This document shows, piece by piece, positions 1 through 7,313 of a stretch of 32,932 bases of DNA (position 1 is the stretch's first letter; the number at the start of each line of letters is the position of its first letter). The position numbers and the translations under genes were made by a program. A model generated the notes under the pieces. That model saw nothing but the letters and a program-made list of their open reading frames with translations. It was not told the origin of the DNA and did not search any database. Origin of the DNA: Sulfuricurvum sp. (GTDB lineage: Bacteria > Campylobacterota > Campylobacteria > Campylobacterales > Sulfurimonadaceae); contig QKCD01000057.1 of NCBI GenBank assembly GCA_003245815.1, positions 1 to 32,932 on the forward strand, written 5' to 3'.

Positions 1-84
1 CCGTGCAGTAAAATATCCAGCTAGTTGAATGATTAATTCAAATATTGGACGCAGAAAAAACTCTGCTATTGCTTCACCTGGCAT
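1..84 (-). CDS. Partial small hypothetical protein (putative integron cassette ORF), 3' end outside window
   Basis: An open frame of 28 codons runs off the left edge, beginning with MPGEAIAEFF and continuing into a hydrophobic stretch (FELIIQLAGYF), which suggests a small membrane-associated protein. The start is chosen because a strong GGAGG Shine-Dalgarno sequence lies about 5 bases upstream of the ATG. The core site of the attC-like element (99-105) lies 15 bases in front of the ATG, as in a cassette whose ORF begins just inside the recombination point. Base composition is AT-rich, unlike the rest of the window. I do not recognise a function. Confidence 0.6.
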   Translation of the reverse strand, partial: MPGEAIAEFFLRPIFELIIQLAGYFTAR

Positions 85-98
85 TTTTCCTCCATGTC

Positions 99-170
99 AC
101 CTAACGTTTAAAATGAACAATCAAAAAGTCACTCGCAGTTTTTTGCTTAGTTTCGTTTGATTTGTTATGT
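99..170 (-). other. attC-like integron recombination site
   Basis: Positions 99-105 (ACCTAAC, the complement of GTTAGGT) fit the GTTRRRY core of an integron attC site. They pair 6 of 7 with 164-170 (GTTATGT), giving an R box. Inside lie 5 unpaired bases on each side (106-110 and 159-163), then a 7-bp L box: 111-117 (AAATGAA) with 152-158 (TTCGTTT), including one G-T wobble. The terminal part contains CAAAAA and TTTTTTG arms. R box, equal unpaired spacers, L box and a variable terminal stem in 72 nt is the textbook attC architecture. The element sits exactly between two small same-strand ORFs, as expected between cassettes. The second R half is degenerate. The call rests on a hand fold. Confidence 0.68.
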
Positions 171-180
171 TGATAGTGAT

Positions 181-492
181 TCATGATTTCTTTTTTAACT
201 TCAGAAGTTGAATGTATATTGCACCAATTAGACTATAACCTAATGACTGTGCCATCAATACTATTCCTAATCCCATTTGGAAATGAAAATAATCAAAAAT
301 ATATTTTGTAAATAACATCGGTGACAGTATTACAGCTCCGAACCAAAAGAAAATATTTTGAGCATCTTGTGATTCCATTAGCTGTGTTCCATAGAAGAAT
401 GAAAAAAATCCAGGGAAGGATAAGACAGCTGCAACCAATGAATATTTGGCAATATGCTGTATGATCATATTGATTTTCTCTTTTGTCAACAT
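181..492 (-). CDS. Small hypothetical membrane protein (putative integron cassette ORF)
   Basis: This 103-residue ORF begins MLTKEKINMI and has three hydrophobic segments, roughly residues 12-34, 46-68 and 73-95, with a Lys-rich C-terminus (KLKKKS). It is probably a small inner-membrane protein. I do not recognise the family. A GTTRRRY-type core (GTTAGAC on this strand, 493-499) directly abuts the start codon, and the attC-like site lies just after the stop, so the ORF fills one apparent cassette. Only a weak AAGG ribosome-binding sequence is seen; M9 is an alternative start. AT-rich composition contrasts sharply with the GC-rich chromosome from about position 705 onward, which supports horizontal origin. 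Confidence 0.65.
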   Translation of the reverse strand: MLTKEKINMIIQHIAKYSLVAAVLSFPGFFSFFYGTQLMESQDAQNIFFWFGAVILSPMLFTKYIFDYFHFQMGLGIVLMAQSLGYSLIGAIYIQLLKLKKKS

Positions 493-499
493 GTCTAAC
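493..499 (-). other. Second integron core-like site (GTTAGAC)
   Basis: On the minus strand this reads GTTAGAC, matching GTTRRRY, and touches the start codon of the 103-aa ORF. I could not fold a convincing attC around it: the best distant partner, at 624-630, matches only 4 of 7. It could be an attI, a secondary insertion point, or an eroded attC. A 7-base match alone is weak, but its position relative to the ORF repeats that of the core at 99-105. Confidence 0.4.
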
Positions 500-704
500 C
501 TTGAACATTACTATCGTGTTCGCACACATTTTAGCAGATTATTACCGGAAGATAAATTATATATAACACTATTAAACACCTATTTTCTTACAAAATGTAA
601 TGGATGAGTCTTAACAGTGCCGAGTTATGAGAGTGGTAGCTACATGATAGATTTGTATTGTATACCGATACTACCCATGAATGAAACAGGGAATTACGAG
701 GATT
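500..704. other. AT-rich non-coding stretch at the cassette/chromosome boundary
   Basis: No gene is supported here. A TATAAT box on the minus strand (556-561) could drive the cassette ORFs; no good -35 accompanies it. A short inverted repeat (minus strand GAACA...TGTTC, within 503-521) lies just before the core-like site. No integrase coding sequence or fragment was seen. The shift from AT-rich to GC-rich composition happens close to position 700. Confidence 0.45.
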
Positions 705-860
705 TTATAGGGGCAGCACTTCGCCCGTTTTCAGAAAGATGACTTCGCCCGGGTGATCTGCCGCGATCTTCTGCATCCACTCCAGGGGCTTAGCCATGGG
801 TTCGTCGCACAGGTCGAAGGTACCGTAGTGCATGGTGATCATCTGTTTTACCCCCGGTAT
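705..860 (-). pseudogene. C-terminal remnant of an MBL-fold metallo-hydrolase
   Basis: The minus-strand frame ending with TAA at 705-707 translates to about 50 residues including KQMITMHYGTFDL, then CDEPMAKPLEWM and a final GEVLPL. The MH-GTF block followed by D-EP is the C-terminal signature of UlaG/NAPE-PLD-like MBL-fold hydrolases, where that His is a metal ligand. The N-terminal part, including the HxHxDH motif, is missing: going upstream the frame runs into the 3' end of the next gene (stop at 871). It is therefore a truncated relic without its own start or ribosome-binding site. The frame itself is uninterrupted, so the truncation may be recent. Family recognition is by eye. Confidence 0.6.
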
Positions 861-870
861 CGGGGAGGTC

Positions 871-1320
871 TTATTCCCCGAAAACCGTCGCCAGAGCGCT
901 CGGCGCGACGAAGTCGACCGACACCACCGTCCCGCTCTCGAGGCGGTAGACGCTCAGCATCCCCTCTTTCTTTTCGAATGCCTTACCCGCGTCGTCGTAG
1001 ATGAGCAAGACCGGGTAGCCGTAGTCGCGCATCTTCGGCAGGGCGAACATCTTCGTAATCAGGGTCGGCATCGGGCTGATGTCGGAGATGAACTTCGCGT
1101 AATGCGTCGTAAGAAACGTTTTGGGCTTGCCCTGCAGGTAGTCGTTCACTGCTGTAGAGACCCCCTTCTCGAAGGAGATCAGTACAATACGGTCACTGGC
1201 GGTGACCTGCTGTTGCGTGCCGAACTGGTCGGGAAGCACGGTTTCGGGGAAGGGCTGGCCGGCCGGTACGCCGGCAAAGAGTGTGAGTGCTGTCATTAGC
1301 AGCGCGATCAGGGGCTTCAT
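871..1320 (-). CDS. Conserved periplasmic protein, possibly thioredoxin-fold
   Basis: The 149-residue product has a signal peptide (MKPLIALLMTALTLFAGVPA) and a mature part beginning near QPFPETVLPDQFG, reminiscent of the entry strand of thioredoxin/redoxin folds (gdplPe..l.DqfG). A central ISDISPMPTLITKMFALPKM block and VLLIYDDAGKAF follow. There is no CxxC, so redox activity of the thioredoxin type is unlikely. I recall similar Campylobacterota proteins carrying unhelpful annotations but assign no function. A clear AAGGAG sits 5 bases before the ATG. It is probably monocistronic: the gene before it ends about 190 bases away and an MBL-fold relic follows. Confidence 0.7.
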   Translation of the reverse strand: MKPLIALLMTALTLFAGVPAGQPFPETVLPDQFGTQQQVTASDRIVLISFEKGVSTAVNDYLQGKPKTFLTTHYAKFISDISPMPTLITKMFALPKMRDYGYPVLLIYDDAGKAFEKKEGMLSVYRLESGTVVSVDFVAPSALATVFGE

Positions 1321-1467
1321 GGGACTCCTTGGAGTGGTCTGGTGCGATCATAACGGGTTGCGGTTACAGGATGACTTACGATCTGCGGCTAGCGACAGAG
1401 ACAATCGGTATTTAAGGATGCAACGGTTACTGCAGATTTATGGGACAGGAGAGGGGAAATACAAAGC

Positions 1468-1496
1468 GCCGGGCCACCCGCAAGGCGGCTGCCGGC
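1468..1496 (-). terminator. Putative Rho-independent terminator after the Lys-rich small ORF
   Basis: GCCGG pairs with CCGGC at the base and GCCACC with GGCGGC above (one G-U pair), with a 2-base bulge and a 5-base loop. On the minus strand it is followed by GCGCTTTGTATTT, only moderately U-rich. It begins 11 bases past the stop codon of the small ORF. Confidence 0.4.
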
Positions 1497-1506
1497 GGAG
1501 ACGGGG

Positions 1507-1641
1507 TTATTTCCCTTTTTCGGAGCGCTCTTTTTTCTTGTAGAGCTTGAGATCCTTCTTGACCTGCTGGCGCAGCTCTTTTTTGAGGATGTTTTTCAAC
1601 TCTTTCTTGACGAACTTGTTCAGCTTTTTCTTGTCGATCAT
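1507..1641 (-). CDS. Small Lys/Glu-rich basic protein (44 aa)
   Basis: The frame encodes 44 residues beginning MIDKKKLNKFVKKELKNI and ending ERSEKGK, with about 40% Lys and a heptad-like spacing of Leu/Val/Ile that suggests an amphipathic helix. The start is supported by an AAAGGA sequence about 10 bases upstream. It lies 57 bases downstream of pgpA on the same strand, so it may be co-transcribed, and a terminator-like hairpin follows the stop. No family is recognised. A nucleic-acid or ribosome-associated role would fit the charge but is only a guess. Overlapping longer frames on both strands look like shadows. Confidence 0.5.
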   Translation of the reverse strand: MIDKKKLNKFVKKELKNILKKELRQQVKKDLKLYKKKERSEKGK

Positions 1642-1698
1642 GGCGCATCCTTTTTGTTGGGTTGCTTCCATGTTAGGGCAAAATCGCTTATCGGACGT

Positions 1699-2199
1699 TT
1701 AAAGGAGGACGCCCTTGAGCATCTGCCAGACGACGGCGCTCGCCACGCCGGCCGCCACACCGGCGAGCAGGTCGTCACCCATGACGCCCAGTCCCCCCTT
1801 CGCCTCGCGGTCGATGCGCCCGATGAGCGAGGGCTTCTTGATGTCGAAGAGGCGGAAGAAGAGGAAGCTGAGCGCAATCTGCAGCGCCAGGCCGTTTTCG
1901 AAGGCCAGCAGTTCGGCCGGGGGCGTGGCCACGCCCGGCGCGATGCAGAGGGCCAGCCAGATCCCGGCCAGCTCGTCGATGACGATGCGCTTGTCGTCGT
2001 GGGTCTGGGTGGCCGTTTCGTAGGCGTTGATCATCTTCACCCCCGCCAGGGTCGCCAGCAGCGTCGCGGGCAGCAGGGTCTCGGGACCGAAGAAAGAAAG
2101 GATCGCGATCCCCGGGATCAGGGCCGCCAGGGTGCCGAAGGTGCCGGGTGCCTTGGGCAGCAGCCCGCTGTAGCCGACGGTGAGAAAAAACCATTGCAT
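1699..2199 (-). CDS. pgpA: Phosphatidylglycerophosphatase A
   Basis: PgpA dephosphorylates phosphatidylglycerol phosphate to phosphatidylglycerol at the inner membrane. The 166-aa product shows the family pattern: GLLPKAPGTFGT near the N-terminus, then K.INAYE, the acidic motif DDKRIVIDELAGIW (metal/phosphate-binding region), FFRLFDIKKPSLIGRID, and the C-terminal GGLGVMGDDLLAG. Several hydrophobic segments separate these. I place the start at 2199 (MQWFFLTVGYSG) because AAGGA lies 10 bases upstream and family alignment begins here; an in-frame ATG at 2241 would add 14 unlikely residues. Length is usual for the family. Confidence 0.92.
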   Translation of the reverse strand: MQWFFLTVGYSGLLPKAPGTFGTLAALIPGIAILSFFGPETLLPATLLATLAGVKMINAYETATQTHDDKRIVIDELAGIWLALCIAPGVATPPAELLAFENGLALQIALSFLFFRLFDIKKPSLIGRIDREAKGGLGVMGDDLLAGVAAGVASAVVWQMLKGVLL

Positions 2200-2285
2200 A
2201 TTCGAAAATTCCTTTGTTATCCAAAATAGAGATGTGGCCATTAAGTGCGGTTTACTGCACGTGGGCCTTGCGCCGAGGACGTGTG

Positions 2286-2355
2286 TTCTGTGCCGTTTCG
2301 GAGCACAGAATAAAACTTAGCGTTAGCGTAGCCATAGGGGCTTTGCTCCTATGGC
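2286..2355. terminator. Two hairpins between the Sat-like gene and pgpA
   Basis: Hairpin one pairs 2331-2338 (GCCATAGG) with 2348-2355 (CCTATGGC) immediately past the Sat-like stop codon. Hairpin two pairs 2286-2293 (TTCTGTGC) with 2303-2310 (GCACAGAA). On the minus strand a TTTTATT tract lies between them, about 15 bases after hairpin one. Together they could end the ispDF-regulator-Sat transcript before pgpA, though neither is a textbook terminator. Confidence 0.4.
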
Positions 2356-2356
2356 G

Positions 2357-3556
2357 TTACGTCAACGATGTGGTCTGGTAGAGCTTCATCAGCTCGACGT
2401 AGAAATCCTTCTCCGTATGCTCTTCGAGGAGGCCGCCGCTGACGGGCATGATGTCGTAGTAGAGCTTTTCGAGGTTGCGGAACCGGTGGGTGAAGAGGTG
2501 CGAAAGGATGATCGCCGAGATCTCCTTGCGGATCAGCACCGCCGGCGGCAGCAGCCCCAGCTTCATCAGTTCCAGGATCGATTCGGAGTGGTAGGAGATG
2601 TGGTGGTGCTGGCCGTGGGGACAGGTCTTGGTGCTGACGAGGGTCTTGCACTCGTTGCAGTAGACGTACTCCGAGGCGATTTCGATCGCGATGTCGATGC
2701 CGGAGAGACGGTCGATGATGGACTTGTTGGCATTATGGTCGTAGTACATGCCGACGCCTGCGTGGTTCTGGCCGATCATCAGGCGGTGGCAGCCGTAGTT
2801 GCTGGCGACGATGGCGTCGATGATCACCTCGTTGAAGCCCGCGAAGAGGTAGCTGTTCTCCAGGGTGACGACGACGACCCGGTTTTTGGGGAGGTAGTTG
2901 TCGTTGAAGTAGGTGAGCGTCTGCTCGCGGATCTCGTACTTGAGGTCGGTATTGTTGTAGGGCTTGAGCAGAAAGATGACGATCAGGTCCGTCGTCTCCA
3001 GCGTCTGCCGGATCAGGCGCTCATGGGCGCGGTGCAGCGGGTTGGCGGCCATCATGATCGCCGTGACGTGCTGCGCCTCGATGCGGGCGACCGCTTCGTC
3101 GATACGCTCTTTGCTCTCGCGCACGACCTCGGAGGGGACGATGGTGTAGTCGCCGGAGACGGCGTAGCTGCCAAGCCGCTTGTAGGTCGAGGCGACGCCG
3201 GGGTGGCCGAGGTCGTCGGTCCCGTAGATCTGGCGCAGGCGCTCCTTGGTGTCGATGGGGAATACCTCGTCGACGGTGAGGCTGCCGACGACCTGGTCGC
3301 CGACGGTCAGCAGTTCGAGGGTTTCGCCAACCTCCGCCGTGCGCAGAACCTCTTCGTTCATCTTCCCGGCCGGCGCGAGCAGGAAGGGGAAGGGGAAGGT
3401 CTTGCCGTCGATCATGCCGGTCTCGACCACCTCTTTCGCCTCGGCGCTCCCCTGCAGCTTCGTGACGGGGTAGAGGAGGCCTGCCTTGAGCAGGGCGAGG
3501 GCGGAGACCGCTTCGAGGTCGATAAAGAGGGTTCTATTTTTTCTTGATGATGCCAT
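2357..3556 (-). CDS. Divergent ATP-sulfurylase (Sat)-like protein with altered active-site motifs
   Basis: The 399-aa product aligns by eye with bacterial/archaeal Sat (sulfate + ATP to APS + PPi): IYGTDDLGHPGV, HRAHE, GQNHAGVG, and a CxxC...C cluster (Cys300, Cys303, Cys312) before a C-terminal LPPAVLIRKEISAIIL. However, the QTRNPxHRAHE signature reads MMAANPLHRAHE (168-179), GRDHAGVG reads GQNHAGVG (262-269), and the SGTxxR segment reads YHSESIL. The HxxH remains. Key sulfate/ATP-contacting residues are thus changed, so canonical activity is doubtful. Its start overlaps the 3' end of the response-regulator gene by 23 bases, implying translational coupling. Automated annotation would likely call it sulfate adenylyltransferase; treat that with caution. 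Confidence 0.72.
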   Translation of the reverse strand: MASSRKNRTLFIDLEAVSALALLKAGLLYPVTKLQGSAEAKEVVETGMIDGKTFPFPFLLAPAGKMNEEVLRTAEVGETLELLTVGDQVVGSLTVDEVFPIDTKERLRQIYGTDDLGHPGVASTYKRLGSYAVSGDYTIVPSEVVRESKERIDEAVARIEAQHVTAIMMAANPLHRAHERLIRQTLETTDLIVIFLLKPYNNTDLKYEIREQTLTYFNDNYLPKNRVVVVTLENSYLFAGFNEVIIDAIVASNYGCHRLMIGQNHAGVGMYYDHNANKSIIDRLSGIDIAIEIASEYVYCNECKTLVSTKTCPHGQHHHISYHSESILELMKLGLLPPAVLIRKEISAIILSHLFTHRFRNLEKLYYDIMPVSGGLLEEHTEKDFYVELMKLYQTTSLT

Positions 3557-4421
3557 ACTTCTTTCTCTTTTCCCAGAGGCTTTTGCGGGAGATTCCCAGT
3601 TTCTTGGAGAGTTCCGTGTCCGGGTATTTGTGCTGGTAGTTCAGGACGATGTACTTGACGTAGTCCTCGATGGGGAGGATGTCCCCCTGCTCGAAGATGT
3701 TGTCCTCCTTCTTGATCTCGATCACTTTGAAGTCGACGTTGTCGATCGTGTCGCTGCTGGAGACGATCGCTTCGCGGGAGGCGATCAGGTCGAAGAAGGG
3801 TTTGTGGTCCGTCTTCTTGAGGGTCTGGAAGTCGCTGACGTAGACGACGGTGCTCGCGGGCAGGGCGGCGATCTCGTTCAGTGCCTTGGGGGAGGTGAGC
3901 GAGACGAAGTGGAGCGTCTTGTTCCGGGCATGCGCGTAGCGGAAGGCGAAGGCGTCGGTGTACTTCTGGAAGTTGCAGGAGATGAAGAGCGGCGTCTCGA
4001 TGGTGTCGAGGTTCTCGTCGATCGTCACGGAGTTGAAGGTGTGGTTGAGGTAGCGTTCGTAGGTCTGGTTCTGGCGTTTGAGCCGTTCGTAGTCCTGGAA
4101 GTGCTCGATTTTGCGGATGAGTTCCTCGATCATGAAGGGTTTGAGGATGTAATCCTTCGCTCCCGCCTGCAGCGGTTTGGAGACCGTGTCGTTGCTGATG
4201 TAGGAGACCATCAGGATGATGACGGTGTTCTTGTAGGCCTCGATGACCGGGTAGAAGTCCTGGCCGCTGATGTTCGTCGAAAGCAGCACGACGTCGTAGG
4301 GAATCCCCTTGAGCGCTTCCTTGGTGGAGCTGCTCATATCGCAGATATGTCCCAGCTCCCCGAGCTTCGAAGCGATGCTCTGGGCCAGGTAGATTTCGTT
4401 TTCAATAATCAGGATTCTCAT
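3534..4421 (-). CDS. Response-regulator-like protein with degenerate receiver and Fis-type HTH
   Basis: The product has 295 aa from the ATG at 4421 (MRILIIENE). Residues 1-115 follow a receiver fold, with switch Ser73 and Lys94 (YILKPF), but the phosphoacceptor position is Ser48 (DVVLLSTNISG) instead of Asp and the acidic pair reads E-N. The centre (about 125-245) resembles a vestigial NtrC AAA+ region with no Walker motifs. The C-terminus (ELSKKLGISRKSLWEKRKKYGI) is a Fis/HTH_8 DNA-binding helix-turn-helix. It is probably a phosphorylation-independent transcriptional regulator. The start overlaps the ispDF stop as ATGA; an ATG at 4433 is an alternative. The downstream Sat-like gene overlaps its end. 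Confidence 0.78.
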   Translation of the reverse strand: MRILIIENEIYLAQSIASKLGELGHICDMSSSTKEALKGIPYDVVLLSTNISGQDFYPVIEAYKNTVIILMVSYISNDTVSKPLQAGAKDYILKPFMIEELIRKIEHFQDYERLKRQNQTYERYLNHTFNSVTIDENLDTIETPLFISCNFQKYTDAFAFRYAHARNKTLHFVSLTSPKALNEIAALPASTVVYVSDFQTLKKTDHKPFFDLIASREAIVSSSDTIDNVDFKVIEIKKEDNIFEQGDILPIEDYVKYIVLNYQHKYPDTELSKKLGISRKSLWEKRKKYGIIKKK

Positions 4422-5551
4422 ACATGCATCCAATCAAAATAAGTTAGGGAGGCGCTGGCCAGTACGGCCACACCCTCTTTGCGGCCGACAAAGCCGAGGC
4501 CTTCCGTCGTCGTCGCTTTTACATTCATACGCGACGCCGGGATATGCAGCAGCCCGGCCAGGACCTTGCGCATCTCCAGCTTGTACGCCGAGAGACGCGG
4601 CGTCTGGGCCGCGATGGTCAGGTCGGCATTGACAATGACGTAGCCGAACTGGTGGAGCCGTTTCACTGTCCGCTCCAGCAGGAGTTTTGAGTCGATCCCC
4701 GCGTAGGCGGCGTCGCTGTCGGGGAAGAGCATGCCGATATCCCCCAGACCCGCGGCCCCCAGCAGGGCGTCGATCAGGGCGTGGATCGCCACGTCGCCGT
4801 CGCTGTGGGCCTTGAAACTGAAGGGGACGTCGATCTTCACCCCGCCGAGGAACATCTCACCCCCCTCTTCGAAGGCGTGGACGTCGAAACCGTTGCCCGT
4901 GAGCGTCGCCGCGGCGGGAGGCGTCAGGCAGGGGATCTTGCGCAGGTCCGAGAGGAAGGTGAGCTTATGGGCCGCCTCTTCGCCTTCGATGAAGTGCCGG
5001 GTTCCCCCCGTTGCGGCGATGGCGCTGCTCTCGTCGGTGTACTCGACACCGGCGGCCTTGGCACCGGAGAGGGCGCGGCGCAGCACCTCGGTACGCGAGA
5101 GCTGGGGGGTCTGGATCCGCTTCACCCCGTCACGGTCGATCGTTGCGTCGCCGTAGACGACGGTATCGCTGACGCGCAGGTAGGGGACAATGCAGTCCGC
5201 TTCCGCTTTTGCCGCGACGAGGCGCTGCAGAAAGGGGACATCGATGCAGGCCCGTGCGATGTCGCTGACCATAACATGTGTCGTATTTACACATGACAGG
5301 GCGTTGGAGAGGGAGTCCTGACGGCTCTCACCCCCGGAAACAACGCTGTACTCCCCGTAGGTGTCCATAAAAGTAACTTCATCGGGGTGGGCCGTGATGA
5401 TAATGTGGGCAAAAAGTCCGGTGGCCTCCAGATTTTTTGCTACGAAATACCACAGAGGGTCATGACCGACCCGAAGCCACTGCTTTTTTACCGGGTGCTC
5501 GAATCGGCTGGAGCGCCCAGCGGCAAGGAGAATCAGCGTTAAATCAGACAA
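4418..5551 (-). CDS. ispDF: Bifunctional IspD/IspF isoprenoid biosynthesis enzyme
   Basis: This 377-aa fusion carries two steps of the MEP pathway. The IspD cytidylyltransferase part (about 1-205) shows LLAAGRSSRF and KKQW (CTP-binding), GGESRQDS and RIQTPQ. The IspF cyclodiphosphate synthase part (about 218-377) shows GNGFDVHAF (metal-binding Asp/His), HSDGDVAIHALIDALLGA, GDIGMLFPDSD and KATTTEGLGF. Such fusions are typical of Campylobacterota and some alphaproteobacteria. The start MSDLTLILLAAG gives the usual N-terminus. It is the first gene of an overlapping block with the regulator and Sat-like genes, and is divergent from thiC. Confidence 0.95.
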   Translation of the reverse strand: MSDLTLILLAAGRSSRFEHPVKKQWLRVGHDPLWYFVAKNLEATGLFAHIIITAHPDEVTFMDTYGEYSVVSGGESRQDSLSNALSCVNTTHVMVSDIARACIDVPFLQRLVAAKAEADCIVPYLRVSDTVVYGDATIDRDGVKRIQTPQLSRTEVLRRALSGAKAAGVEYTDESSAIAATGGTRHFIEGEEAAHKLTFLSDLRKIPCLTPPAAATLTGNGFDVHAFEEGGEMFLGGVKIDVPFSFKAHSDGDVAIHALIDALLGAAGLGDIGMLFPDSDAAYAGIDSKLLLERTVKRLHQFGYVIVNADLTIAAQTPRLSAYKLEMRKVLAGLLHIPASRMNVKATTTEGLGFVGRKEGVAVLASASLTYFDWMHV

Positions 5552-7153
<1,602 letters not shown>

Positions 7154-7160
7154 AAAGTTC

Positions 7161-7181
7161 CGGGCGCCTTTCAGGTGCCTG
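7161..7181 (+). terminator. Hairpin after thiC
   Basis: A stem of about 9 pairs (GGCGCCT with AGGTGCC, two or three G-U closures) and a 3-base loop lies 8 bases after the thiC stop. No U tract follows, so it may be a weak terminator or a 3'-end stabiliser. Confidence 0.3.
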
Positions 7182-7184
7182 TGA

Positions 7185-7251
7185 CGTGTGATGGGTGAAC
7201 GGCACGCCGTCTACCTTTGACGCGTCAGCGTTTAAATATTGTCATCACACG
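7185..7251 (+). repeat. Inverted repeat flanking the thiC-mrp spacer
   Basis: CGTGTGATG (7185-7193) and CATCACACG (7243-7251) are perfect 9-base inverted repeats around a 49-base core that itself holds ACGGC..GCCGT and the palindrome GACGCGTC. It may form a cruciform-like RNA structure in the leader of the mrp gene. No riboswitch class is recognised. Confidence 0.35.
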
Positions 7252-7313
7252 GTGAATCCGTACGGTGCGGTTGATATTCCCCCGTGCGCGGTTGCCACAA
7301 AAAGGAAAAGCTT

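Noticed and set aside
493-630. A second full attC around the core-like site at 493-499
   Set aside because: The only candidate partner (624-630) pairs 4 of 7 and the expected L boxes do not match, so only the core is reported.
1427-1648. 73-codon minus-strand frame overlapping the Lys-rich small ORF
   Set aside because: The 44-codon frame has the better-placed ribosome-binding site and coding-like Lys/Glu composition, and the longer frame runs through the terminator-like hairpin.
2351-3547. Plus-strand open frame of 398 codons opposite the Sat-like gene
   Set aside because: It mirrors the GC-rich coding strand almost end to end, has Asp/Val/Gly/Leu-biased shadow composition and no family motifs.
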